64,000 bases of DNA, taken from Atkinsonella hypoxylon (Eukaryota > Ascomycota > Sordariomycetes > Hypocreales > Clavicipitaceae). The stretch spans positions 310,001 to 374,000 of the forward strand of contig JFHB01000007.1 in NCBI GenBank assembly GCA_000729835.1, given 5' to 3'. The notes beneath the pieces were generated by a model. It ran no database searches. It saw only the letters and a program-made list of their open reading frames with translations, and was not told where the DNA came from. Positions 32,761 to 44,458 of the stretch are shown piece after piece (the stretch's first letter is position 1; every line of letters begins with the position of its first letter). Position numbers and translations under genes: made by a program.

Positions 32761-35743
32761 AGTTCGCAAGGGACGGCTCGCGTTCGGCTCTGCTTCCAGA
32801 GAGGTCTGCTGCAATTGGACCTCTATCGTGAACCCTGGATAAAATTATCATGCAATCCCCACCATTCTTGTAAGGTACAAGCTTCCCTTGGCTTTTCGTC
32901 AGGCCGACATGGGTCCTTTCAAGTGTGGTCCCGTCGGGTTCTGCAAGAGGTGAATTACCCCGGTCCTGTCGAATCCTGCCAGTGTCGACCCAGTGTCGAA
33001 GCCATGTATTCCGAATGTACGAAGACCTAACGCATACGGATGAATGCAGTGAATGAATGAATAATAAGAACGAGAAACTAACTGGTGCTTTTCAAGTCAA
33101 GGCCCGCCTAGTTGATTCATTTCATCATCACCACCACCACGGAGTATTACATTATACACTCCAACCCTGGAATTAATCTGCAAATCTACTAGCCCCACTT
33201 TTAAGTACTCGGTAACAGCTGCATGTATGGATTAAGCACTACCCCGCATAGACTTATTTTACCATATAATTTACACCTAAGTTAAAGTATCTATTTTCTC
33301 TACTCCATGTCTTGCTAATTTCTAAACTGATATCTAATTGGCTTAAGCTACCCCTGCAAGTAGATTTGCAGACTATAGACTGTACGGAATAACTATAGCA
33401 CGGAGCAATTCAGTCCAGCGTTCTCATTCCGCTGTGGGTCCGCGCTTTGATGAAGCAGTCTATGGTTCCATACGGGGTGGGACGTGTTTGATGTTCCGTG
33501 TTTATGTACCGTACGGTATTGCACCAGGAGTTCTGCGGGATGAGCGCGTTCGCATCTTTTCTCTTGGCTGCCGATGACGATTTAACAGCACTCTGCTCTC
33601 TCCTCTCCCTTGAGGTCTAGCTCAAATCTTTCGCTCATTGTTAACGCCTTTTCTTGGCCCAATGATTCGGGAAAGTATCCTTAAATACTTATCTTCAAGC
33701 TCCTGGCTGGCAGAGTTTCCGCGGGTCAACTGCATGCATGATGATACCACGCGGATGCACACTGGTGCAGACGGCGCAAAGCGACCAGGATATCCCACGG
33801 GGTTGTTATTAATTAGGGGAGAAGTCCCGAAGTGCACGGTTGTTTTTGATAAGAAGGGTATTAACATAAATATTACTCCTTAGTAGCCGTCGATTATTCG
33901 TAACCTCAGCTCTCTCTCACTCAATGTTTTCACGGCCACTGATCACTTACATGTGCCAACCGGTTAGTTGCTTAACGCTTCTGAACGTCCTGTTTAGAAA
34001 TACTTTTCTGGCGCCGTCCCTAGCAGACGCGCTTCCTCAAGCGAGGGGGGCGGGTTCGACATCACCGATCGGCGCAGATGCGATACATTATCACATTTTC
34101 GCTTATGGTCCCTGTTGCGTTTGGAAGATTAGCGTGAACTGCCGCGGGCAGCATGCATGGTCCGGATTGCTTGTTCAGGTTTCTTATCGCTGAACATGGT
34201 CCATTTTTGCCCTAGTATTTTGTTTTTATATTTATGTGGAGTATATGATCCTGGACGGCAGTTCGGTTGTACTATCTCCGATGACTCAGCAAGACCGTAC
34301 ACATGTCAGCCAGTACAGTAGTTACGTACGTGCTAAGCTTGTTGAACTTGGCAGACATGAGGTTGGAATGACGGTGGCAAGAGTACCCTCTGACGACTGC
34401 GCCTTGGTATCAATCCGTAATGGAGTAGTCTGACTATTCTTCAACGCAGCAGGGGAGATGTGAATGCAATGTTATGAAACTACACCACCGCGTCTGGCGA
34501 CTTGCGCCCACGCGTGGCCTGCCGACATGCACACCATTTCCTAGATGGAGGCGTCAGACTCGCCGCGAGGTCTCACAGTATAAATACCCGAATAGAAGCT
34601 TGCGAGTATCAAGTCAAGTCAATTTACTCGAGAACAAGCTACTGCTTCTCCAGGAGCCGGAAGTGATGCTATAGAGCATCTTCTTGGTGGACGAGTGGCG
34701 TCCACAAGGTGTTCAGCGATGAACCACCCTCGGCCGCGGTGCTTGAGCGAGTAATGTGAAGGCTTTCTCTGGTGAATGGTGGGTAGTGGGTGGCGGGTGG
34801 TGGGTGAATCTGGTGATGAACCCCGCAAAAGTCTGGGGATACGCTCGGAAGACAGTGCTGCGTAAGTGTAATTGCGCGGAGGTGGGATGGATGTCCACGA
34901 GTGTGCTGCGCATTCGCAGGTTCGGCAGTCGAGGAATGGAGGTCTGATTTCCTGTAGGGTCTTTTGAAAACTACTGATGCGCTAGGAATATGACGCGCGG
35001 GCTCCCTGGATGGTAGATTCGGGATGTTGGGATGTCTGCGGGGGATGATGATGTCAAACGCAGGACGCGTGTGTGTGTGTGGTGGGTGGTGGGTGTGTTG
35101 GAAAGAGGTCTGTGGCTATAGGGTAGGCCGCGTATAGTAGGTGTGGCGAAAGCAAGTACCGCGTTCGTGTCCAGTCGTACGTACGACGGAGGAACTGACA
35201 CGAACTGGAAGGCATCTAACTATTTGTCTGTCAAGTAACGAAGACCACATGCCCGATGTGTACGCAGAACCATCATGGCAAGATGACAAATCTACGGGTT
35301 CATACACCCCCCTCCTCGCCTTCCCGTGCTGCTGCATCACACCCTCTTGTCCGCCCAATCCCATCCATCCCGCAACCGGGATCAAGGCGTACGTACTCCG
35401 TACTGTCCTGTATATCACGGGTCGAAAACTTGCTTGCGTTTGCTCCTGTGGCTGGAGGATTGGTCGGTCGGTCGGTCGGTCGGGTTGCAATGAACTTGGT
35501 TTGCACCCACCGAATGGTGTCTGGTGACCTTTCTTGCATACGGGAAATTGTACGGAGTACTCGGAGAGTTTCTTTTTTTTTTTTTGCGTTCGAGACCGCT
35601 GAGGAGTTGGAAGGACGAGGGGAAAACCAAGTACGTAGTTGCTCCGTATAACAAACATATGCAGGATATATGCAAATGGAGGTGTGTGTGCCTGGCGCAC
35701 TATAAGGTTACAGAGTAGTACGTACATGGGCGAGCGAGCATCG

Positions 35744-35787
<44 letters not shown>
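35744..35787. repeat. (CA)22 microsatellite
   Basis: An uninterrupted CA dinucleotide tract of about 44 bp, lying some 65 bp before the first recognisable piece of the NRPS relic. Confidence 0.97.
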
Positions 35788-35788
<1 letters not shown>

Positions 35789-35849
35789 AATGGGAGAATT
35801 TCCATTGCGCAACGAATCATGGGGTGGCAAACAGCTGAAATCGACTGCT

Positions 35850-37420
35850 TTGATATTGTTTCGAAATTCCAAGTCGCCTTATTGGCCTCGAGCGGCGAGC
35901 GACCTGGTGCAGCATGAGGAGAAGCACGCTCCGGGGGGTTTTCATCCTTACAAAACACCAGAACGAGGGATACGGCGCAGAGACTCAGCGTTGAAGCATT
36001 CAGATGTACGACATTCCGGGAAGAGGGGGCTTCGAATGTGTTAATCAAGTTCTGCGAGGAACATGTGCTTGAGACAAGGTCCCTGATGAGACTGTGTTTC
36101 TGTGATTGTGATGGCGCTTGCGTTGCGTTGCGTTGCGTTGCGCAGGAGCCGAGAGCCGCTGCAGCTCGAGTCGTTCGAAAAGCTGCCACGTCAGAGAAGA
36201 GGGTGGCGTACGGAATCATCCCGATCCCGACCCGGCAAAGACTCGCTCTATGTCGACGTTTGCTGGAGCGCTGCATGATATAAAACGAGCTGTTTCCACC
36301 GGCAAAAGTTGGTCATCGGTGCTCGCAGTCCAGGTCGATATAAGCTCTAATTTCACGCCCTGCCTTTTATCCACCACAGCATCATTCTTGATACATGCAA
36401 GAGTGGACAATGCTGACTTGATGCCCTACATGGTCCAAACTGTAACGTCAAGATATACCCAGTTTGAAGACCTCGATCATTGGGGCCGAACCCAGCACAA
36501 CTGATTTAATCGAGCGACGGAGCACAAAGCTAAGATTTCCGAACACACAAGCTCTTACCGAGCCGGACTCTAGAGAACTGTTCATGAATACAGGTCAAAG
36601 AGAGGCTGGCCACAAATATCAGGACCGGGGCTGAGCTGTTGTTGCTGGATCGTTACTCTCGCGACATGACCGAATAGCCCCAGTCGGCGTTACAGGGAAC
36701 GCATAATCTACCGCTCGCGTCTTTCTCGAGGCGACTCCAAGACGAATAATCGACAAATATGCTGCTTAAGAAATTCTTTCCCTGGTTTCCCACTACCCGA
36801 GTTTAGACTGCTGCCGGACGGACGTTGCTTAGAACAGGCCATGTTGCCAGATACCAACCGAAACGAATGGCGAGGGAGAGTTCGTGCATAGAAGAGATAC
36901 GCGGGTTAAGTAGAGACGCAAGCGAACTGAACTTGACGAGTTTCCGTAAGCTATAAAGTCGATCTAACCTAATGTGCGACATGTGGCTGATGCTTTGACA
37001 TAGTTGCAGGCAGGACATCGCCCATCGACTTCATCTGTTGTCGCAGACAGGCTAGTAAGAGGGGACGAAGAAGAAAAGAAACTGGAAACTATTGGTTTCG
37101 AGGCATTAGGGCATGAATTACAACACATAACTCGGAGGGGCTCGGGAACCTTTCCGGACTACATGATTCCGTCTCACGTAGCCTATTCAGTCAATGCCAT
37201 TTCTTCGTTCCTGGTGGCGGTAGCCACGGCCATGGAGATCGAATTGAAAGACATCCGGGCAGGCATTCTGCATTCAAAAGCCAACGACGCTGGCAAGCCT
37301 ATCAACACCATCGAGTTTATAGCTGCAGCGCGAAATCGAGGGATCAAACTTGGCTCCTGTTGAATTTGACAGCCCCCACTCGATCGACTCGCTTTGACAA
37401 CTAACTCATCAAGACTGAAA
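35850..37420 (+). pseudogene. Decayed nonribosomal peptide synthetase adenylation-thiolation relic
   Basis: Reading the three plus frames in turn recovers the adenylation-domain motifs in correct order, broken by stops and frameshifts: GGFHPYKTPER (A2, cf. GGAFVPLDP; about 35930); EEGASNVLI (36017); RVAYGII (A3; 36200); VLAVQVDISS (A4; 36319); IPSLKTSIIGAEP then NTQALTE (A5, cf. NxYGPTE; 36455-36570); CCWIV (36637) and APVGVTGN (A6; 36677); RTLLRTGHVARYQP (A7, cf. YRTGDLVRY; 36819); EFVHRRDTRVK-stop-RRKRTELDE (A8, cf. GRxDxQVKxRGxRIELGE; 36878-36940); FPDYMIPSHV (A10; 37151). The thiolation segment reads AGKPINTIEFIAAARNRGIKL (from 37289), so the GGDSI phosphopantetheine serine is lost. Function is certainly gone. 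Identity as an NRPS A-T unit is well supported by motif order and spacing. The boundaries are approximate. I did not see a strong C-to-T bias that would prove repeat-induced point mutation. Confidence 0.8.
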
Positions 37421-38813
37421 TGCCATTAAATTCACTCGGAAAGAGATTGAGTCATTTACTGTCTCAATTGGCTCCGTCGATTTTCTCCATGGGTCTAATC
37501 AAAGTCGGATATGATCGTCCCCGTCGAAGCAAAGAGCCACTGCAGGTCGCACTATGGCAAAGGCTCCGGCCTTACGCATCTCAAGTGACTCATACGGCTT
37601 AGCATGGCAGACACATTGACGGCGCATAAATTCATATTGCGACCAGGAATCATGCCACTCAGATGATACAGGAACGTTCAATGGCGCGAGCGAGGATGAA
37701 CTATGAACCAGAGGATATAGGCCTGGTTGGTCATATAACTCGGGGGTCCAGCATGATTCACGCCCGGTGACGAGGGTGAGTGATGTGTTATTCTGAGGTG
37801 CGCAGACTGACCTCTTTGCAATTGGACACCAAATCATACACCGTTCAGTCGTACAATTCTCGTACATGGATACCAGACTGTCTGCAACACTATATTTCAT
37901 CTTTGCACATTGTCTTCATATATATATATATATATCCAACGTCATGTCTCAGTTTTCTGCACCACGATATTCCTCACTTATACTCCAAACAAAAGACCGA
38001 GTCTTTAGGACGTCCCAATCCATCCTTCTTTCCGGCATCGCCATAGATCTCCAATGCTCGGTTTACAAACTTGTACTTGCCCGCAAGGGTATACATGCCC
38101 GAATCAAGCTTGCCGTTCTAATGCCAGGAGCTTATTCCCCTCGAATTCTAGAAACGGCGAATCCCGGACGTCTGGCCGATCGTTTGACGCCCAGAATACC
38201 AGTCGTCAAGTCCCTGGGAGACGTCATGGGCACAACGCCCACGCGATGGGAGAGGAACCAAGTCGGGCCGATGTGCATCGCTGGGAGAATATCCTCAATG
38301 GTGGGCTTTCTGGGGGCGGGGATAACATAGGTAGAGTTATCGAATGTACGTCATGTTTGCTGGTAGGGAAGATCCAGGATGGCCGGGCATGAGAACGGTA
38401 GTATTGCGGAGAGATGGTGCGAGGCCTTGGTATGGCATGTGCCGTTGATGGTGACGTATCCTAACCATAAGAGAGAGGCAGGCGCTTTGCATCAAGACTA
38501 CTTGGACCCGTAGTGTTTTAGCAAAGGTAGAAGCGGTGGAATGTTTTGCGATGGCGTGACAGCAGTTTCAAGGAAAGACACCAGGTCAAGCGGTTAGCTG
38601 TACGAGATCGAATGATCTGCCTCCTAGGCCTCAGTGTCCTCAAGGCAGATTCAGCCGCGCTACTTGTCGCGAACCAAGCACGCTGCAAGCCACCTTTGTT
38701 CTCGACGAGGACTGTCCCGTCCTACTTGTCAAAGCGCGATGCATTAACAAGCCTGATTGGTAATACCAGTCTCTAACGTCACTCCCCCATGTGCTCAGAG
38801 GTATCGATTAGCA
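37421..38813. other. Region after the NRPS relic; possible condensation-domain remnant
   Basis: No intact gene. Plus-strand fragments such as VYKLVLAR (about 38069) and GDVMGTT (about 38218-38238) resemble the condensation-domain stretches AAWALVLAR and GPTxxTVPVR that would follow a thiolation domain. They are short and the match is weak. An AT repeat (about 37917-37934) interrupts the region. The open frame 37499-37900 on the minus strand has no recognisable family. Confidence 0.35.
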
Positions 38814-40082
38814 TCATATTGTAGCTGGAGATGGAATGCGGGTAAAGTCTGTCCCCAAGACATGGTTGATCCAAGTGCCAAGCGTCTCGGCATCAGTATC
38901 ACTCAGACCGGCTCGAGATAGCTGCAAGACCCAATCATGAATGTCATGTAAAGACGTTGTACTGAGGGAACGGTCCATGGCTCTCTGTTCGCCAAGGACT
39001 TGCAATTTTTCAATCATGCCGTGTCTCGACTCGAGGAACAGCCCCCTCTTTTTTCCACAATTAGTTGAGAAGGCATGGTGGTTGGACATGAGAAAAAGGA
39101 AAAAAAAAAAAAAAAAACTCACATTGAAAGGTAATGGCGGTCGAGGCCGAGGGTCCGCTTCAAACGGGTACGTGCAGAATGAAAATCTCGGAGTCTGTCC
39201 GTAGATCCAGTCCCTAGACTTGAGTTCTTCGTAACCGGACCTGATGTTGTCGTCTGACAAGGCCTCATCGCCAAAGTCGGCACGTACGTCCAGGGAGCCG
39301 TACATACGGCTGAACTGCTGCACCACCGCATCCTTGAACGAGTCGTTGTCGAGATGCACGTTTCGCACGGGGCTTCTCACACTGTCGACACCGCGCGCCT
39401 TGATAAACGGTTCCGCAGGCGATCGTAGCATGCCCGAGATATCTGCCAGGTTGGGACTTCGGAGCAGGCAGGTGCCGTGATGGAGTGACCGCAAGCGCGT
39501 CAGCTTGTAGGCCGATCCGGAGATCTTGAAAGTGCTGGTTTCCTGTGGTCCAGCTGCATCGACGTCCATGACAATATCGTGTCGCTTGTTCACGCTCGTG
39601 CGTGGCCGCCCAAGTGCTTTTAGCGCGCGAACCACCATGTCCGCGTGCTTGTCTCGGTCAAACACCTTGGGGCCGCAGATGACGCTGAAGTTGACATTGC
39701 CGAGGTCGTGGAAAACCGTCCCGCCTCCCGATCGCCGGCGAACCAGCTTGACAGGAGCGTCTTTCCATCCAATTTCACCTGGTCTGTTGGCAATTTGCGC
39801 CAGTCGTGCCAGGTTGAGTTCCAACCAGGGATTCTGATTCCTGCCCAGCACGGCACAGGGCGCATTGACATAGAGGACGAGAACAGTAGACTCTGGGGGC
39901 GTGATCTGCAAAAGGCGATGCTCCACGGAGAGATTCAACAACGGGTCGTTGGTTTCGGATACGTAGACTTGGGTCTTGTGGGAAGGATGAGCTGCGGCGT
40001 CGGCGGAGAAACATCGAGCGCGTGGGCGAGCTACCACGGACGCAGAGCGCACACACCTCAGAGGCGCGAAGTAGGTCACCAT
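38814..40082 (-). CDS. AIM22: Mitochondrial lipoate-protein ligase A, two exons
   Basis: Exons 40082-39123 and 39047-38814 flank a 75-nt phase-0 intron (donor GTGAGT, T18 tract, CAACTAAT branch, AAAG acceptor), giving 397 aa. The N-terminus is Arg-rich and hydrophobic (MVTYFAPLRC...ARPRARCFSADA), a typical mitochondrial presequence. The ligase core shows RRRSGGGTVFHDLGN (116-129), the signature of the LplA/LipB/BirA fold, and FKISGSAYK, whose first Lys (186) corresponds to the catalytic lysine, followed by LHHGTCLL. The enzyme attaches lipoate to glycine-cleavage H protein and 2-oxoacid-dehydrogenase E2 subunits. The intron length is a multiple of three and has no stop, so the unspliced frame stays open and would add 25 Phe-rich residues. 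Splicing is favoured because homologues lack them. The symbol follows the yeast orthologue Aim22/Lip3. Confidence 0.9.
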   Translation of the reverse strand: MVTYFAPLRCVRSASVVARPRARCFSADAAAHPSHKTQVYVSETNDPLLNLSVEHRLLQITPPESTVLVLYVNAPCAVLGRNQNPWLELNLARLAQIANRPGEIGWKDAPVKLVRRRSGGGTVFHDLGNVNFSVICGPKVFDRDKHADMVVRALKALGRPRTSVNKRHDIVMDVDAAGPQETSTFKISGSAYKLTRLRSLHHGTCLLRSPNLADISGMLRSPAEPFIKARGVDSVRSPVRNVHLDNDSFKDAVVQQFSRMYGSLDVRADFGDEALSDDNIRSGYEELKSRDWIYGQTPRFSFCTYPFEADPRPRPPLPFNVSFFFFFFLFLMSNHHAFSTNCGKKRGLFLESRHGMIEKLQVLGEQRAMDRSLSTTSLHDIHDWVLQLSRAGLSDTDAETLGTWINHVLGTDFTRIPSPATI

Positions 40083-41304
40083 TTTCTACCAGTCTGCAAT
40101 TGAGTTGAGATGGGAAGAGTCAACGGCCGGTGCGAAACCGTGTTGATGTACTAGAAGCAGATGGAGCGAGCCTGTTTAGGCGGACATGTCGGGTGCCCTC
40201 ATTGACAGTTTTTCCTTGCTAGATGAAACTCAGTGAAAGCCATAGTCAACGGGCCCCGCGACGGACTACGGACTAAAGGCTTGCTGAGCGCGAGATGGTT
40301 AATCAAGCTGTGTCGCGTCGACGATTCAGGGTCAGTAGTTTGATAAATTTGGAGGCTACATTACATGTATGGGAGGTATGGGAGAGGATCCACCAGAGCT
40401 TTTCTTAGCCATTTATTCGGCCGTGGCCTAACTATCTACCAGGGATAAACGATTACCCTTGACTCCGTCCATATCCATCCACATCCGTACATAGCCGTAC
40501 ATAGCCGTACATATCCGTATATATCCGTACTCCATGCGGAGTCCCGGCCGCAGCCACAACGAAAAAGCAAGGCAGCCAAGATATACCAGGGCACTCGAGT
40601 TAGGCCAGATGCAACCGTGAATAGTCTTGTATAGTTACCGTATTCCGTACGCATGCAGTAACTAGAGCCTTTCTGCATTCATCCCCACGTGCACTGAGCA
40701 ACCGAAATGCCACGTAAGGTATCCAAACAAGCGTCATTGCGCTCAATGAAAAGACGCCGCGCTAATTAAGCCACCGATTTTGAAGACTACAGAAAAGCCC
40801 AACCGCCCTTCCCTGAAATATTTCACCAGCTCTGCCAAGGTACGACATTGGTGCGTGCACTGTTGATAGCTCATGTCCCCGTCATGTTTTCCAATTGTCC
40901 CCAAAGGGTAAAAGCCAAAAAAAAAAAAAAAAAAAGAGGGAAAAATAAATGTTTTTACGAAAATGAAGAAACTCTCCATCATGTTACGGTATTCCCCTTG
41001 AGACGCTAATCCATGTCTTTTTTGTGTTCCCATCATGCCAAATACGTCACCAAGACCCTACAGATGAAGGGGCCAAAAAAAAAAAAAAAAAAGAAAGAAA
41101 ATAGAAGAGAAAATAAATGATAACCCTCCCCTTCTAAGCCCGGGTGATTAATGACATGAATTTTTAAAGAATCGCTGTGCAAGTTCAAGTCATGATAATA
41201 TGATGCAACCTGGTCTTTAAGCCTGATTGTATCGAGGGAATCTTTCAAAAAAGGATGCAAGTCCAGCTTTTTCGCTGCTTGACTCTCAGAATAATTTCAG
41301 GACA
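40083..41304. other. Intergenic region between two minus-strand genes
   Basis: Promoter side of the lipoate ligase and 3' side of the 1004-aa factor. It holds a 10-bp tandem array (about 40461-40530), a TATTCCGTAC motif (40641-40650) and A-runs (about 40918-40934 and 41075-41091). No gene is seen. Confidence 0.6.
40461..40530. repeat. Seven-copy 10-bp tandem repeat with CCGTAC core
   Basis: Decamers of the form ATAGCCGTAC / ATATCCGTAT repeat with a strict 10-bp period for about 70 bp, roughly 380-450 bp upstream of the lipoate ligase start. Diverged copies at the 5' edge read ATCCATCC. Confidence 0.85.
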
Positions 41305-44300
41305 TCAGGTACGCCGCCCAGAATGGCTATTCTGGCTATTGTTCATGTTGTGGTTGTCGAATATACCAAGCACGTCACTGGGTATGTATTCTAACCACCT
41401 GCCCATGAGATCTGGCTGCTGCAGACCGAGCTCACCAATGTCGATGTCCTGGCTGTCGAACGTGATAGCATCCATGCTCCCGTGGCCGAATGTCCAGGAC
41501 GATTGGTAAGGCACAGTCTGTGGATAATAGACATTGTTGTTTGGCGTACCGGAACTGCGGCCGTGCGTGGTGTTGCCATCCGCAACGTTGCTCGTGGGGG
41601 AGGCATTGTACCTATCGTAACCGCCTGAGTTTTGGCTTGCCGAAGTATATCCCGATGCGATGTACGGCTTTGGTGGATCTCCTCCAGGATCCGAGTAACC
41701 ATCGTTGACAGTCGTTGAATATGGCGGAACGGTTGCATTTGTCAAGTTTGAAGGACGCCGAGAACGCGCCCAACGTGGCGAAGTTGCTGCGCCAGCCATG
41801 TTTGACGGTGGTACAGCTGGAGGATACATGCTGCCGGGCTCGGTCGGCATGCTTTGTCTTATGGGATCGTACAACATGTTGCCTGGCGGTGTACTGGCTT
41901 GTCGTTGATTGGCCTGCAAGTGCTGTTGATGTGTGCCTTGATTCACACCATGGCCATGGTGAACATTCGGGTTTTGGTACATAAGCGTCAAGTTGGAGTT
42001 TGGAGAGTTCGCGGTGCCGGCAAGACTCCACGCAATGGGAGGTCCACCTGCTTTAGGTGAGTTTTGCACTAGGTGACCGAAATCTCCCGCAATCCCTGGT
42101 TGAATTGGGGGGATCTTGGTACTTTCGTACTCTTCGGATGTGTAGGTTTCGCAATCCCAGATCCCTTTAGCCTTCTGGTCTAATGCTGTCAGTATATACT
42201 TGACACCTCCCCAGTATGCATGCATCTGCTGCAAAGAGTTGTAGCATCGTTGATAGTTCTGATTGGCTGCTGAAGCGAGCAAAGAGTGCCGAGAGTGCTT
42301 GGAAATGGAAGCTTTCCTCTGAATAGGCAGCCTTCTGGCGGTGGCAGCAAGCGGTGGTGAACATTCTCTGGATGGGCCCTCAGAAGCATTGGCACGGGAC
42401 TCCATCAAAAAGGCACATGCTGAAATATAGATGGGCTGACTAGTGAACGGATTGCCAATGAAGCTGATGGGGTCGATCAAGTCTGCGAATGACAAGATGT
42501 CACATATGGTTTTGGCGCTGCTCATGCTCAGCTCTCGGCTATCAGGAAGGAGTTGATGTTCGGTCTTTAACTCTCCAAAGGGTGTTAACAAAGTCGGTTG
42601 GTGGAGTACAGTGAACAAGGCATGGAACCAGAAATGCAGCAAAATAAAAGTCGTTCCCTGCCCCAGACTCAAGTAGGCCTTGAAATTGCTGACGTTGAAT
42701 TGCAGGCGATTATCCCAGCTCTTGTACATTTTCGTCAACTGATGCTCCATTTTGGCGAGCTTGCTCCATTTGTCATCGGTGAGGTCTCGAGCATTATGAA
42801 CATTGTTCAATAGGTCAGATACACGCCCATAAAGGTGAATGATTTCCAGAAGGACTGGAAAGAGCACCGGCCACCCGGTCGTGGGGTCAATCCTGGCCGC
42901 AGGAAAAGGTAACTCGAAATCGTCGTCGCGCAATGTGACAGGCCGACCAGTGCCCGAGGAGATAACGCGATCAAGGAAGAAGACGGCCCAAAACGTATCG
43001 ATGCGTTCCTGTTCTACCTCCCTCTGTTCCTCCAGGCTGGGTGAATCGGATTCAGCGGGTTTCTTATCCTCGGCGGTTTCTGATTCATCATTGGCTCGAC
43101 TCCTATGTCTTGCGTACCACGGGTCTTTTTCACCTTGATACTGGATCCCGACCCTCTTTTGCAAGCCCAAATCAAGTGCCATGCGGATGGCGAGACCAAG
43201 ATACATCCAAAGCGCGCTGTCCTGATTGGCACCGAATCCCTCATACGCCATCAAAAGCAGCGCTTGAACTGCCCCGACAGACGGACAAGGGAAGGTCTCA
43301 ACTGTAGCCTGCCTGGCTCGCTGAGCAAATGGTTGACCTCTTTCTGTCCGGGGCAACTTGTCATTCCCCCCGGTCAGTTGTTGCGCGTCGGAGAAGCGAG
43401 CACCAATGGCGCAAATGGCATCAACCAAAATAGGCTCGACTCTCTTTTCCGTCACCATTCGCAGGAACTTGGGCTGCTTCAGGAAGGGGTAATTACAACC
43501 AAGATGCATAAAAAACGTCTTGACGAGGTTCAAAATCAGGGGGTGAACAGGCAATGTGCTGCTAGGATCGTAGAACGGCATATCTTCTACCGCAACATCG
43601 CTCCCGGCAGTAATACTGCTGCCTCCCAGACCGCCGCTTTGGTTCGAGACTGGCGAAGCTGCTGACTGTGACCCCCCAGTAGAACGGCGCCGATCACGAA
43701 CTGACACGACCATTTGCTTGAAGCCAGGCACGATGGCAGTTGGTCCAAAATACCGAAAATAGGGAACCCGGTGCGAATAGTTTCGCCTCAACGTTGGCGA
43801 GCCTGGAGCGTCATCGGTACCCGTTGAAAGATGTGACGGATGTTGCGTGGGTGAAGGTGAAGGACGGGCAGGTTCCGACTCGAAACGGCCATGTTCGGTA
43901 CCGGGCGCAGGGTGACGGGAGGAGCCTGGTCTCGTAAACGGCGATGTAGAACCGTGCTGCTTCTTGACGCCATTATTGCTGCTGTCTACTTTCTTGAAGA
44001 CTGGTTTCGGGCCGTCTTCGTCGGGCGCAGCATCATCCAACGGCACCTCCTCCTCGTCGACGGCCACCTTGGTTTCAAGCAAATCGCCTTGAGAATCTTT
44101 CCGGGAGTCTTCGGGGTATCCTTGGCACCGATGTCCATTTTTGGTGCAGGTAGAGCAGAGTGGCCGCTCACCGGCACATCTAGTCTTTCGTCGACGGCAG
44201 GTCAAGCAGCTGGTATATGTTAGTTTGTGGTCTCAGCCGGCGCAGAGGTCAGGAAGGACAAGTTCAGAAGGCCATGGTCGCGACAAGGGCATCATAGGGA

Positions 44301-44458
44301 CTCGTGTTGGACACGACAGCAGAAAGAATAGTACAGAGCGGGACGTACGCAGCATTAATTCTCCGGCGTTTGGAGGGAGGTTGACCTTGGTTATTGACGA
44401 AGCGAATCTGGCGCGGCGGAGGAGGACCCTGCTCCGTCTTATTGAGCAGCGAGGCCAT
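41305..44458 (-). CDS. Zn(II)2Cys6 transcription factor with fungal-specific domain, 1004 aa, two exons
   Basis: Exons 44458-44349 and 44209-41305 join across a 139-nt phase-2 intron (donor GTACGT, CAAACTAAC branch, CCAG acceptor), giving 1004 aa. The intron falls inside the zinc cluster's leading edge. The spliced frame reads RINAA-CLTCRRRKTRC, with cysteines at 38, 41, 48, 55, 58 and 65 (C-x2-C-x6-C-x6-C-x2-C-x6-C). A basic stretch SKRRR precedes it. The fungal_trans middle homology region runs from about residue 245 (HPLILNLVKTFFMHLGCNYPF) through MYLGLAIRMALDLGL and RIDTFWAVFFLDR to SQPIYISACAFLMES. The last 300 residues are Asn/Pro/Ser-rich, typical of an activation region, and end with an amphipathic DLMGRWLEYIPSDVLGIF. 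It is a nuclear DNA-binding regulator; the regulon is unknown. Exon 2 alone is open from a TTG at 44205, which is not the start. Confidence 0.9.

Larger units (their letters stand above)
29723..35849. other. 6.1-kb gene-poor region with scattered simple repeats
   Basis: No gene is supportable here. The first several hundred bases are probably the kinase promoter and 5' leader. The region holds CCCTAACCCTAA (about 30340-30352), TACTCCGTA-type motifs (30503-30532, 31933-31941, 35394-35402, 35551-35559), a T-run near 31030-31050, a (CCCCTA)n tract (about 32725-32760), a (GGTC)5 tract (about 35460-35482) and a (CA)22 microsatellite (35744-35787). Open frames are short or driven by repeats. Confidence 0.6.

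Noticed and set aside
35116..36276. 386-codon open frame on the minus strand
   Set aside because: It runs through a (CA)n tract (poly Val-Cys), a poly-T run (poly-Lys) and a GGTC repeat, has no domain, and lies antisense to the NRPS relic; chance openness of repeat DNA is the better explanation.
36700..37000. Repeat-induced point mutation as the cause of the NRPS decay
   Set aside because: Stops are present, but many changes are indels and transversions; I could not see a dominant CpA-to-TpA pattern by eye, so I do not claim it.
37499..37900. 133-codon minus-strand open frame next to the NRPS relic
   Set aside because: No recognisable motif, and it overlaps the expected downstream part of the relic on the opposite strand.
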